Assembly (NCBI RefSeq): GCF_023155275.1
Contig: NZ_JALMUV010000002.1
Span: 248,001 to 312,000 of the forward strand
DNA: 64,000 nt
Direction of reading: 5' to 3'
Origin: Streptomyces rhizoryzae
GTDB lineage: Bacteria; Actinomycetota; Actinomycetes; Streptomycetales; Streptomycetaceae
In this document: positions 38,682 through 47,319 of the stretch, one piece after another
Layout of the letters: every line of letters begins with the position of its first letter
Position numbering within the stretch: position 1 is the first letter of the stretch
Position numbers and translations under genes: made by a program
The notes under the pieces: generated by a model
Told to the model about the DNA's origin: nothing
What the model saw: the letters and a program-made list of their open reading frames with translations, nothing else
Database searches by the model: none

Positions 38682-40057
38682 TGTCGGGCAGGGGGAGCAC
38701 CGCGGCGCCGGAGCCGGACGGGCTGCGCGCGGCCTTCGGGGGGCTGACCACCCGCGGCCGGTCGTTCCTGGCGGCCGGGCTGGCCGCCGCGGCGTGCGCG
38801 TACCTCCTCGGGCAGGCCGATCTGCTGCGGGTCGGGCTGCTGCTGGCGGTGCTGCCGCCGGTGTGCGTCCTGGTGCTGCACCGCACCCGCTACCGCGTCG
38901 CGGGCAGCCGCACGCTGGCGCCCGCCCGGGTGCCGGCCGCCGCCGAGGCCCGGGTCCGCCTCCGGGTGGAGAACGTGGGCCGCTTCCCGACCGGTGTGCT
39001 GATGCTCCAGGACCGGGTGCCCTACGTCCTCGGGCCGCGCCCGCGCTTCGTACTGGACCGGGTCGAGCCCGGCGGGAGCCGCGAGGTGTCCTACCGCGTC
39101 CGCTCCGACCTGCGCGGCCGCTATCCGCTGGGCCCGTTGCAACTGCGGCTGACCGATCCGTTCGGGATGTGCGAGCTGACCCGCGCGTTCAGCGCGTCCG
39201 ACGCGCTGACGGTGGTGCCGCGCGCCGAGCCGCTGCCGGCGGTCCGGCTGTCCGGCGAGGCGGCCGGGTACGGCGACGGGCGGCACAGCTCGCTCGCGCT
39301 GGCCGGTGAGGACGACGTCATCCCGCGCGGGTACCGCCACGGCGACGATCTGCGCCGGGTCCACTGGCGGGCCACCGCGCGCCACGGCGAGCTGATGGTG
39401 CGCCGCGAGGAGCAGCCGCGGAAGGCCCGCTGCACGGTCCTGCTGGACACCCGGGCGGTGGCCCACGACGGTTCCGGGCCGGACTCCGCCTTCGAATGGG
39501 CGGTGGCGGGCGCCGCCTCGGTCGCACTGCACCTGCTCGAACGGGGCTTCGCGGTACGGCTGCTGACCGACACCGGCAGCGCGGTGCCCGGCCCGGAGAC
39601 CGGCGGGGCCGCCGGCGGCGAGTCGGCGGACGCCGCGGGCCTGCTGTTGGACACCCTCGCCCTCGTCGAGCACTCCGCCGAGGAGAGCCTGGCCGGCGCG
39701 TACGACGCGCTGCGCGGCGGCACCGAGGGCCTGCTGATCGCCTTCTTCGGCGACCTGGACGAGGAGCAGGCGGCGCTGGCCGGCCGGATCCGGCGGCGCT
39801 GCGCCACCGGGGTCGCCTTCGTCCTGGACGGCGACGCCTGGTCCCGCGGGCCCGGCGGGATCCGCTTCTCCGGCGGCGGGACGCCGGTCGCCGAGCGGCT
39901 GCGGCGGCTGCGCGAGGCGGGCTGGACGGCGCTGCCGGTCGCCCCGGGGGACGCGCTGGCCGATCTGTGGCGGGCGGCGGACCGGGCGGGGGCGGAGCCG
40001 GCGGCCGGAGCGGCTCCCGGCCGGGAGGCCGCCGGGCGGAGGGGGGCGACGGCATGA
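38681..40057 (+). CDS. DUF58 domain protein
   Basis: 458 aa from ATG 38681. Two adjacent membrane helices (about 25-62) precede a beta-rich extracytoplasmic part and the DUF58 core with DDLRRVHWRATARHGELMVRREE. The rest resembles a von Willebrand A-like fold in which MIDAS residues are poorly kept. Genes of this type regularly sit between moxR and tgpA-like genes, suggesting a joint envelope function that is not worked out. Overlaps tgpA by 4 bp (ATGA). Confidence 0.92.
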   Translation: MSGRGSTAAPEPDGLRAAFGGLTTRGRSFLAAGLAAAACAYLLGQADLLRVGLLLAVLPPVCVLVLHRTRYRVAGSRTLAPARVPAAAEARVRLRVENVGRFPTGVLMLQDRVPYVLGPRPRFVLDRVEPGGSREVSYRVRSDLRGRYPLGPLQLRLTDPFGMCELTRAFSASDALTVVPRAEPLPAVRLSGEAAGYGDGRHSSLALAGEDDVIPRGYRHGDDLRRVHWRATARHGELMVRREEQPRKARCTVLLDTRAVAHDGSGPDSAFEWAVAGAASVALHLLERGFAVRLLTDTGSAVPGPETGGAAGGESADAAGLLLDTLALVEHSAEESLAGAYDALRGGTEGLLIAFFGDLDEEQAALAGRIRRRCATGVAFVLDGDAWSRGPGGIRFSGGGTPVAERLRRLREAGWTALPVAPGDALADLWRAADRAGAEPAAGAAPGREAAGRRGATA

Positions 40058-42477
40058 GCGGACGGGCGCGGCTGGCCCTGGCCGCGATCGCGGCGACGCT
40101 GTGCGCCGGGTGCGCGCTGCTGCCGCTGGTGGACCCGGTCACCTGGCTCCTCCAGGCGGCGGTGCTGCTGGCGCTGGTGGTGGGCGTGGGCGCCCTGACC
40201 CGGCGCGTGCCGCTGGCCCGGCCGCTGACGATCGGCGCCCAGGCGCTGGCGGCCGTGCTGCTGCTGACCGCCCTGTTCGCCCGCGGCCACGCGATCGCCG
40301 GGGTGCTGCCGGGCCCGGGCGCCGTCGAGGCCCTCGCCGACCTGGCGCAGGCCGGGCTGCGGGACGTCGGCCGCTACGCCATCCCGGCCCCGGTCACGCC
40401 CGGCATCAAGCTGCTGCTGGTGTCCGGGGTGCTGCTGGTCGGGGTGGTGGTGGACGCGCTCGCGGTCACCTACCGCAGTGCCGCGCCCGCCGGGCTGCCG
40501 CTGCTCGCGCTGTACTCCGTCGCGGCGGGGCTGTCCCCGGGCGGCTCGGGGTGGCTGTGGTTCCTGGTGGCGGCGGCCGGCTATCTGTTGCTCCTGCTCG
40601 CCGAGGGCCGCGACCGGCTCTCCCAGTGGGGGCGGGTGTTCGGCACGCCGGCCGGGCCCCGGCCGGGCGGCGCCCGCACCGCCTGCGTCCCGGTGCGCAC
40701 GGGCCGGCGGATCGGCGTGCTGGCGCTGGGGGTGGCGCTGCTGGTGCCCGCCCTCCTGCCGTCCCTGGGCGGCGGGCTGCTCGGCCCGTCCGCCGGCGGC
40801 AGCGGCCCGGGCGGCGGGGGCGGCACCATCTCCGCGGTCAACCCCCTGGTCTCCCTCCAGGACAGCCTCAACCAGCCGCAGGACCGCGAGGTCCTCAACT
40901 ACCGCACCACCGCGGCCGACACCCGCGACATGTATCTGCGCATCGTGGCCCTGGACCAGTTCGACGGGACGGCCTGGAAGCCGTCCGAGCGCACCGTCAC
41001 CGACGTCCCCGGCGAGCTGCCCCGCCCGCCCGGCCTGAGCACCGACGTGGCGGTCACCCGGATCAACACCTCGGTCTCCACCGCCCAGTGGTACGCCCAG
41101 AACTGGCTGCCGCTGCCCTATCCGGCGGCCCGGGTGGACCTGCCCGGCCGCTGGCGGTTCGAGCCCGAGGGCCGCACCCTGGTCGGCGACCGCGGGCAGA
41201 ACACCCACGGCCTCCAGTACCAGGTCGAAAGCCTCCAGGTGCGGCCCACCGCCCACCAGCTCGCCGCCGCCCCGCCACCGCCCGCCGCCCTGGAGCGCGA
41301 GTACACCCAGGTCCCGGCCGGCCTCCCGCCGATCGTCCGCAGCACCGCCCGCCAGGTCACCCACGGCGCCCGCACCGCGTACGACAAGGCCGTCCGGCTC
41401 CAGGACTGGTTCGCGCTCGACGGCGGCTTCACCTACAACACCGAGGTCCGGGCGGGCAGCGGCACCGAGGCGATCGCGCGGTTCCTGGAGGACAAGGAGG
41501 GCTTCTGCGTCCACTTCTCGTTCACCATGGCGGCGATGGCCCGCACGCTGGGCATACCGGCCCGGGTCGCGGTCGGCTTCACACCGGGCGTCCGGCAGCC
41601 GGACGGCACGACGTCGGTGGGGCTGAAGGACGCGCACGCCTGGCCCGAGCTGTATTTCCAGGGCGTCGGCTGGACCCGCTTCGAGCCCACCCCGAGCCGC
41701 GGCAGCGTCCCCGACTACGCCTACCCGGACGCCGGGCGGTCCAGCGGCTCCGGCGCCCCGGACCGCGCCCCGGCCCCGTCCGCGGTGCCGTCGGCGGGCC
41801 CGTCCGCGGCGCCGTCCTGCGGCCCCGCCGAGCGGCGCGCGGGCGCCGGGGCGGGCTGCGCGGCGGTGCCCCCGACACCGGCGGCCGCGGCGCCGGAGGA
41901 CGGCCGGGTGCCGTGGACGCCGGTCCTGATCGTCCTCGGGGTACTGCTGATCGTGGCGGTGCCCGCGGTGCCGGTGCTGTGGCGGGCCAGGGTCCGCGCC
42001 CGGCGGCTGGCCGGCGGCGGACCGGGCGGGGACGCCGCGGCGGACACCCTCGCCGCCTGGGAGGAGCTGCTGGACACCGCCTGGGACCACGGGATCGTGC
42101 CGGACTCCTCGCTGACGCCCCGCACCGCGGCCGCCCGGATCATTCGCATCGGGGAACTGCCCTCGGACGCCGCGGACGCGGCCCGGCGCGTCGCCACCGC
42201 GGTCGAGCAGGCGCTGTACGCGCCGCGGCCCCAGCCGGCCACCGGGCTCGCCGCGGACGTCCGGCGGGCAGCGGCCGGCCTCCGCGACGGCGCACCGCGC
42301 ACCGTACGGCTGCGCGCGCGGCTGGCCCCGCGCTCCGCGGCCCGGCTCCGCTGGTCCGCCGCGGCCCGCTGGTCGGCCCTGCGGCTGCGCTGCCGGACCA
42401 GCCGCCCGGCGACGGCGGCACGACGCGCGGCAACCGCCGTCCGCACGGCGCTCCGACGGAATACCGAACGGGCGTAG
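40054..42477 (+). CDS. TgpA-like membrane transglutaminase
   Basis: 807 aa. About six helices in residues 1-230 form the membrane part (DUF3488/TgpA_N). The extracytoplasmic transglutaminase core has Cys in EDKEGFCVHFSFTMAAMAR and His in LKDAHAWPELYFQG, with the Asp expected shortly after. A Pro/Ala/Ser-rich linker, another helix (about 625-650) and a DUF4129-like cytoplasmic end follow. Likely protein cross-linking or peptidase-like activity at the cell surface; substrate unknown. Third gene of the moxR operon, closed by a strong hairpin at 42547. Confidence 0.92.
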   Translation: MSGRARLALAAIAATLCAGCALLPLVDPVTWLLQAAVLLALVVGVGALTRRVPLARPLTIGAQALAAVLLLTALFARGHAIAGVLPGPGAVEALADLAQAGLRDVGRYAIPAPVTPGIKLLLVSGVLLVGVVVDALAVTYRSAAPAGLPLLALYSVAAGLSPGGSGWLWFLVAAAGYLLLLLAEGRDRLSQWGRVFGTPAGPRPGGARTACVPVRTGRRIGVLALGVALLVPALLPSLGGGLLGPSAGGSGPGGGGGTISAVNPLVSLQDSLNQPQDREVLNYRTTAADTRDMYLRIVALDQFDGTAWKPSERTVTDVPGELPRPPGLSTDVAVTRINTSVSTAQWYAQNWLPLPYPAARVDLPGRWRFEPEGRTLVGDRGQNTHGLQYQVESLQVRPTAHQLAAAPPPPAALEREYTQVPAGLPPIVRSTARQVTHGARTAYDKAVRLQDWFALDGGFTYNTEVRAGSGTEAIARFLEDKEGFCVHFSFTMAAMARTLGIPARVAVGFTPGVRQPDGTTSVGLKDAHAWPELYFQGVGWTRFEPTPSRGSVPDYAYPDAGRSSGSGAPDRAPAPSAVPSAGPSAAPSCGPAERRAGAGAGCAAVPPTPAAAAPEDGRVPWTPVLIVLGVLLIVAVPAVPVLWRARVRARRLAGGGPGGDAAADTLAAWEELLDTAWDHGIVPDSSLTPRTAAARIIRIGELPSDAADAARRVATAVEQALYAPRPQPATGLAADVRRAAAGLRDGAPRTVRLRARLAPRSAARLRWSAAARWSALRLRCRTSRPATAARRAATAVRTALRRNTERA

Positions 42478-42546
42478 GCCCAGCGGCACCGCGGGGCCGG
42501 GCGGGTACCCCTGGGCCCCGGCCCCTGCCCGGCTGCGGATACGCGA

Positions 42547-42581
42547 GAGGTGCGGCCCCGAGCGTCCGGGGACCGCACCTC
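42547..42581 (+). terminator. Terminator of the moxR operon
   Basis: GAGGTGCGG CCCCG pairs with CGGGG and CCGCACCTC (one bulged A), loop agcgtc: a 14-bp stem starting 69 nt after the tgpA-like stop. Confidence 0.8.
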
Positions 42582-43239
42582 GCGGTCCCGGGGCGGGGAG
42601 ATCGGGCCCGTCCGGGGTGGCCGAGAGGCACAGGTGGGACGGCCCGGCGGCGACCGGACAGCGGGGACCGGAGGCCATCGCGGGGAGCCGGCCGGGACGG
42701 TCGCAGGGGCCACGCGGCCACGGCCGCGCCGGAGCGCCACAGCCTGCCGCGCCGGAGCGCCACGCCGAGCCGCAACGGAAGCCGGAAGCTACCTCAGGAA
42801 GCGGAAAAGCGCAGGGCGAAGCCGAAGCTCGCGGAGAGAAGCCGAAGCCGCAACGGTCAACCGGAGCCGGAGTCGGCACAGGAAATCGACGCCACAACCG
42901 GAAGCGAACGACCACACCGGGAACCGGAACGCCGCAGCGGAGAGTCCGAAAGCGTCAGCAGAGAGTCGGCAAAGCCTCGAAGCCCCTCATCAACAGGCAG
43001 GAAAGCGCCACGGAAATGGCCGGATCCGCTCCCATGCGAACCACGCGTGCCCTCGGTCCGCACCTGAGCGACCTGTTGCCGGCACCTGCTGCGGAAGCCG
43101 TTGCCGAGAGGGTTGCCGGCATCTGTTGCGACATCCGTTGCCTGACCCGCGCCCTCCCAGGGGCACGGACGGAAGGGACACGGAGTGCCTGAAGTGACCG
43201 GGAAGGGCCGAAGCGAGCGGGCTCAGGGAAAGCCCGTGG
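42582..43239. other. 658-bp gap without a convincing gene, repeat-rich
   Basis: It lies between the convergent TgpA-like and DUF3040 genes. All three plus-strand frames stay open for long stretches, but third positions are often A or T, unlike every neighbour, so I do not call a gene. It includes an 18-bp direct repeat (42723-42740 and 42746-42763), a purine-rich part (about 42770-43020) built of GAAGCC-like units, and five GTTGC motifs at 43075, 43100, 43112, 43125 and 43137. It may be decayed or acquired DNA. Confidence 0.5.
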
Positions 43240-43635
43240 TCAGTGGCCCTGTTCGTCGCGGCGGCGCTGCCAGCGGTCCTCGATGCGGTCCATCATCGAG
43301 CGGCGCGGCCTGGCCTGGCGGCGCGCCTGCGGTCCGCCGGGGCCCGCGGGCCGCTCACCGGGCCGGGGAGCCTTGCGCCAGCCGGTGACGGCCAGCACGG
43401 CGCAGCCGAGCATGACGAGGAAGCCGACGACGCTGACCCAGATCTGCTGCGCGACCATACCGGCCATGAGCAGGGCGATACCCACCAGGAAGCCCGCGAC
43501 CGCTTGGTAGACCCGTCGCCGGGTGTACGTACGCAGCCCGCTTCCCTCAAGCGCTGTCGCGAACTTGGGATCTTCGGCGTACAGCGCTCGCTCCATTTGC
43601 TCGAGCATGCGCTGCTCGTGCTCCGAGAGCGGCAC
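43240..43635 (-). CDS. DUF3040 small membrane protein
   Basis: 131 aa. The start MPLSEHEQRMLEQMERAL is the DUF3040 signature, followed by two membrane helices (about 44-62 and 66-86) and a basic Arg/Pro-rich tail. Actinobacterial family of unknown function, usually close to the dcw region. ATG 43635 has GGAGGA upstream; a -10-like TATCCT lies at 43691-43686. Confidence 0.92.
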   Translation of the reverse strand: MPLSEHEQRMLEQMERALYAEDPKFATALEGSGLRTYTRRRVYQAVAGFLVGIALLMAGMVAQQIWVSVVGFLVMLGCAVLAVTGWRKAPRPGERPAGPGGPQARRQARPRRSMMDRIEDRWQRRRDEQGH

Positions 43636-43685
43636 GGAGTCCTCCTACTCGTCGGTCGCGGGGGGCGACCGGGTGCGACCCTTTC

Positions 43686-43691
43686 AGGATA
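43686..43691 (-). promoter_or_regulatory. -10 box of the DUF3040 gene
   Basis: TATCCT on the minus strand, 50 nt before the start codon, with TTCACG 16 nt further upstream as a possible -35. The rest of the 341-bp gap (43636-43976) shows only the hairpin at 43924. Confidence 0.4.
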
Positions 43692-43923
43692 GGCAGGGAA
43701 TCGCCCCCGTGAAACCCGCCCCTCTACGCCAATTCACCGTCCGCACCGCCGCGGCAGCCGGTGGTGATGCTGGCTGCATTCCCCACCCGCCAGTCCGTCA
43801 TGCCGGAACGTCGTCCCTCGATCATACGGGGCGAAGCGGCTGTTCGGGTGGCCTGTGGCCGACCGCACGCGGCCCCGGGGGGCGCCGTGCGGGACCGGCC
43901 GGCGGCGGCCCGGGACGGCGCCG

Positions 43924-43950
43924 CGGGCCGCCGCGGAGGGCGGCGGCCCG
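43924..43950 (-). terminator. Methyltransferase terminator
   Basis: Perfect 11-bp stem (43924-43934 with 43940-43950) and 5-nt loop, 26 nt beyond the stop codon of the methyltransferase gene. Confidence 0.7.
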
Positions 43951-43976
43951 GCGGCGCGGCAACGGTCCGTACCGGC

Positions 43977-44732
43977 TCAGTCGCGCTCGGCGAGGACGTG
44001 CAGCTGGGTGGCGACGGAGTGGAACGCCGGCTGCTCCGCGGCGGCGGCCTCCAGCTTCAGCAGCGCGTCCAGCGCTCCGGGCTCGGTGTCCACGAGCACT
44101 CCGGGGACGAGGTCGGCGAAGACCCGGACGCCGTGCACCGCGCCGACCTGGAGGCCGGTGGCGGTGACCAGCTCGGTGAGCTGCTCGGCGGTGAACCGGC
44201 GGGGCACCGGGTCGCCCTCGCCCCAGCGGCCCGCCGGGTCGGTCAGGGCGCGGCGGGCCTCGGTGAAGTGGCCCGCCAGGGCGCGGGCGAGGACCGCACC
44301 GCCCAGTCCGGCGGCGAGCAGGCTGAGGGTGCCGGCCGGGCGCAGCGCGCCGACGGCATTGCGCAGGCCCTCGGCGGGGTCGTCGACGTACTCCAGCACG
44401 CCGTGGCAGAGCACCGCGTCGTAGCCGCCGCGCTCGACGACCTGGAACAGGCCGTGGGCGTCGCCCTGGACACCGCGGATCCGGTCGGCGACCCCGGCCT
44501 CCGCGGCCCGCCGCTCCAGGGCGAAGAGGGCGTTGGGGCTGGGGTCGACGACGGTGACGCGGTGGCCGAGGCGGGCCACCGGGACGGCGAAGTTGCCGCT
44601 GCCGCCGCCGGTGTCGAGGACGTCCAGGGCGTCACGCCCGGCGGCCTTGACCCGGCGCTCCAGGGCGTCTTTGAGGACGTCCCAGACCACGGCGGTACGA
44701 AGGGATGCGCGGGGGCGCAGCGGGTCAGACAC
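43977..44732 (-). CDS. Class I SAM-dependent methyltransferase
   Basis: 251 aa. Motif I is VLDTGGGSGNFAVPVA near residue 40, motif II VTVVDPSPNALFAL, and motif IV VLCHGVLEYVDDP. The pattern resembles small-molecule or SmtA/UbiE-like enzymes rather than rRNA enzymes, but the substrate cannot be read from the sequence. A -10-like TAGGGT lies at 44782-44777, about 45 nt before the start. Monocistronic with its own terminator. Confidence 0.88.
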   Translation of the reverse strand: MSDPLRPRASLRTAVVWDVLKDALERRVKAAGRDALDVLDTGGGSGNFAVPVARLGHRVTVVDPSPNALFALERRAAEAGVADRIRGVQGDAHGLFQVVERGGYDAVLCHGVLEYVDDPAEGLRNAVGALRPAGTLSLLAAGLGGAVLARALAGHFTEARRALTDPAGRWGEGDPVPRRFTAEQLTELVTATGLQVGAVHGVRVFADLVPGVLVDTEPGALDALLKLEAAAAEQPAFHSVATQLHVLAERD

Positions 44733-44837
44733 GGTGGGTGGCTCCTCGGCAGGACAGGGACATCCAGTCGTTGACCACCCTATTCCGTTCCCGGGCCGCG
44801 GCCGTGCGCGGCCCGCGCACCGCGTCGGGCCCGGCCG

Positions 44838-45341
44838 TCAGCCGGCCCGGCCGGTCCGCTGCGGCGGCACCGCCGGCAGGGTCGGCTGGAGCCGCAGCAT
44901 CCGCTCGACGAGGCGGAGGAACATCCCGGCGTCCCGCAGCAGGTCGTCGGCGTCGCGCGGCGCGGCCGCGCCGGCTATCCCGGCCTCGGCCCGGGCCCGG
45001 CGGGCGGCGCCGGCGGCGAACAGGGCGCTCCACTCGGTGAGTTCGGGAGCGATCTCGGGGAGCACCTCCCAGGCGCTGCGGATGCGCTTGCGGCCGCGGG
45101 CGGTGGCCTCCGGCCGCCCGCGGACGGCGAGCACCGCGGCCGCGGCGCGCAGGGCGGCGAGGTGGGCGGTGGCGTAGCGCTCGTTGGCGGATTCCAGGGC
45201 GCGGGCCTCGTCGAGGCCGTCCCGGGCCTTGGTGAGCAGGTCGAGGGCGGCGGGCGGGGCGGCCGCGCGCCGCAGGACGGGGTGGACATCGCTCGGGGGA
45301 CCGTACGCAGCGGAGCTGCCCGCGGGGGGACGAGCTGCCAT
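44838..45341 (-). CDS. SAV_6107-family HEPN protein
   Basis: 167 aa from ATG 45341 with AGGAGG upstream; the longer frame to 45554 has no ribosome site. Mostly helical: LDLLTKARDGLDEARAL then YATAHLAALRAAAAVLAVRG, the pattern of a HEPN domain of the SAV_6107 type. The Rx4-6H catalytic motif of toxic HEPN RNases is not obvious, so a non-catalytic role is likelier. No nucleotidyltransferase partner gene is next to it. Confidence 0.8.
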   Translation of the reverse strand: MAARPPAGSSAAYGPPSDVHPVLRRAAAPPAALDLLTKARDGLDEARALESANERYATAHLAALRAAAAVLAVRGRPEATARGRKRIRSAWEVLPEIAPELTEWSALFAAGAARRARAEAGIAGAAAPRDADDLLRDAGMFLRLVERMLRLQPTLPAVPPQRTGRAG

Positions 45342-45580
45342 GACGAACCTCCTGTCGTCGCATGCCGGCCGGAACCGGATGCCGATGCGGACCGTATGCG
45401 CCCATCGTGCGGCACACCACTGACAATCGGCCCTGACCTGCGGATTCCCCGGAAATGGGGCAGGTGCGGCGAGTCGCCCGCACCCGCCGGCCGGGAACCG
45501 CGGGGCGGTGGGCGGCAGGGGCCCGCCCCCGGAGCTGAGCCTGTGAGCGGGCACACAGCGCCACCCGGCACAATCGCCCC

Positions 45581-46195
45581 ATGGACAGCTCCAACACTCG
45601 CCGCGACGCCACCCGGCGCAAGCTCTTCGAGGCCGCGGTCACCCTCATCGCCGAACAGGGCTTCTCCTCCACCACGGTGGACGAGATCGCCGAACGGGCG
45701 GGGGTCGCGAAGGGCACCGTCTACTACAACTTCGCGAGCAAGAACGTGCTCTTCGAGGAGTTGCTGCGGCACGGCATCGAGCTGCTGGCGACCTCCCTCC
45801 AGGCGGCCTCCGAGGAGGTCGCCGACCGGGGCGGCTCCCGGGTGGACGCGCTGGACGCGATGATCCGGGCGGGCCTGGACTTCATCGCCCGCTACCCGGC
45901 GCTCACCCAGCTCTACGTCGCCGAGCTGTGGCGCACCAACCGGGCCTGGCAGTCCACGCTCATGGTGGTGCGGGAGCGGGCCATCACGGTGGTGGAGGAC
46001 GTCCTGCGGGAGGCGGTGGCCGGCGGGGAGCTGAGTGAGGAGATCGACATCCCGCTGACCGCGTCCGCGCTGTTCGGGATGGTGCTGGTGGCCGCGCTGG
46101 ACTGGCAGTCGTACCAGCCGGACCGGTCGATCGACGACGTCCACGCGGCGCTGTCCCGGCTCCTCCAGGGGCGGGTCTCCGGCCGCCCGGCCTGA
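45581..46195 (+). CDS. TetR-family transcriptional regulator
   Basis: 204 aa. The N-terminal HTH reads FSSTTVDEIAERAGVAKGTVYYNFASK near 25-52; the C-terminal ligand domain is helical. Its target is unknown: the divergent HEPN gene or the downstream DUF4126 gene are candidates. Leaderless pattern: CACAAT (45569-45574) ends 6 nt before ATG 45581, with no Shine-Dalgarno sequence. Confidence 0.93.
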   Translation: MDSSNTRRDATRRKLFEAAVTLIAEQGFSSTTVDEIAERAGVAKGTVYYNFASKNVLFEELLRHGIELLATSLQAASEEVADRGGSRVDALDAMIRAGLDFIARYPALTQLYVAELWRTNRAWQSTLMVVRERAITVVEDVLREAVAGGELSEEIDIPLTASALFGMVLVAALDWQSYQPDRSIDDVHAALSRLLQGRVSGRPA

Positions 46196-46232
46196 CGGGG
46201 CGGGGAAGACGCGTACACGGAGACGGAACCGC

Positions 46233-46304
46233 AAGGCGCGGGAACGCAGAGACGCGAAGACGCGGGAACGCAGAGACGTGAAAGCGCGGCAACGCGGAAA
46301 CGCG
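46233..46304 (+). repeat. 24-bp tandem repeat, three copies plus a partial
   Basis: Units at 46233-46256, 46257-46280 and 46281-46304, then a partial fourth. Units 1 and 2 differ at two positions; unit 3 is more diverged. The array starts 38 bp after the tetR stop. Its length is a multiple of three, so it stays open in all frames, but nothing supports translation. Confidence 0.85.
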
Positions 46305-46365
46305 AAAACGAGGCGCTGCCCTGGCGCAGATCGTTCCCCCGACCGATCCGACCAGGGCAGCACCG

Positions 46366-46423
46366 CCCCCGTGGCTCCCCCGTCTCCCCCGTACTCCCCC
46401 GTTGGAGCCCCCGTCCTTCCCCC
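46366..46423 (-). other. Six C5 runs: candidate G-quadruplex (minus) / i-motif (plus)
   Basis: CCCCC runs at 46366, 46377, 46386, 46396, 46408 and 46419, separated by 4-7 nt. The minus strand therefore has six G5 runs, more than the four needed for a stable quadruplex. It lies about 200 bp upstream of the DUF4126 gene in the 434-bp gap after tetR; the rest of this gap (46424-46617) shows no gene. Confidence 0.7.
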
Positions 46424-46629
46424 GCTGCGTCCGGGAGCCGCGTCGCTCCGCCGCCCCGTGCCGGCGGTGCGGCGCCGCTTCCCGTCCGTGGCCCCCACTC
46501 TTCCGTCCGGGGCCGCGCCGGCCCATCCGCGTACCTACTCATCTCGGCGTCTGAGTACGGATACTCACGGGCTGAGCACTCCGCGCCGGTACCGGGACGC
46601 GGCGCACCGCGAGCGCCTACGATCTGCGC

Positions 46630-47250
46630 GTGTCCGTACTTCCCCTCGTCTTCACCAGCGGCTGGGCGAGCGGCATCAACGCCTACGCCGTCGTCCTGCT
46701 GCTCGGCCTGCTCGGCGTGACCGGTGTCTCCGACGAGGTGCCGGCGGCCCTGGAGCGGCCCGATGTGCTGATCGTCGCCGCGGTGCTCTTCCTGGCCGAG
46801 GCGGTGGCCGACAAGATCCCGTACGTGGACTCGGTCTGGGACGCGGTGCACACCGTGGTCCGGCCGGTCGCCGGCGGCGTGGTGGCGGCACTGCTGGCCG
46901 GGCACGACGGCTCGCTGCCGGAGCTGGCGGCGGGCGCCGTGGGCGGCTCCACGGCGCTGGTGAGCCACCTGGTCAAGGCCGGCACCCGGATCGCCGTCAA
47001 CACCTCCCCCGAGCCGGCCAGCAACATCGTGCTGAGCCTGGCGGAGGACCTCGGCGTCGCCGGTCTGGTGGCGTTCGCGCTGTTCCACCCGTGGCTGGCG
47101 GCGGGCATCGCGGCGGCGCTGCTGGTCGCGGGCATCGCCGTGGTGGTCTTCCTGTGGTCGCGGATCCGCCGGTACCTGCGGCGCAGGCGGGAGCGGCGCG
47201 CGGAGAAGAGGCTCGCCGCCGCGGACGGCCTGGTTCCACCGGCCGGCTGA
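46630..47250 (+). CDS. DUF4126 membrane protein
   Basis: 206 aa. Begins VLPLVFTSGWASGINAYAVV, characteristic of DUF4126. About five hydrophobic segments are visible and the tail is strongly basic (RRYLRRRRERRAEKR). Function unknown. GTG 46630 is preceded by TACGAT (46618-46623) 6 nt away, indicating a leaderless transcript. It lies 69 bp before the CrtI-like gene, which has its own -10-like box. Confidence 0.88.
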   Translation: MSVLPLVFTSGWASGINAYAVVLLLGLLGVTGVSDEVPAALERPDVLIVAAVLFLAEAVADKIPYVDSVWDAVHTVVRPVAGGVVAALLAGHDGSLPELAAGAVGGSTALVSHLVKAGTRIAVNTSPEPASNIVLSLAEDLGVAGLVAFALFHPWLAAGIAAALLVAGIAVVVFLWSRIRRYLRRRRERRAEKRLAAADGLVPPAG

Positions 47251-47319
47251 GCCCGGCACCGGCCGGGCCGGCACCGGGCGCGAACGGCGGTGTCGGTGCC
47301 GCCGGATACAGTCGCAGGC

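Noticed and set aside
39121..42915. 1264-aa minus-strand frame over the moxR operon
   Set aside because: Antisense to DUF58 and TgpA-like genes, which have clear motifs and coupling.
42617..43192. 191-aa plus-strand frame
   Set aside because: Third codon positions hold many A and T and no domain is visible; all three frames are open here.
46233..46313. CRISPR-like array
   Set aside because: The 24-bp units are directly adjacent, with no spacers and no cas genes.
47290..47319. Earlier start for the CrtI-like gene at 47290
   Set aside because: It would place the -10-like box TACAGT inside the gene and adds ten residues before the FAD motif without a ribosome site.
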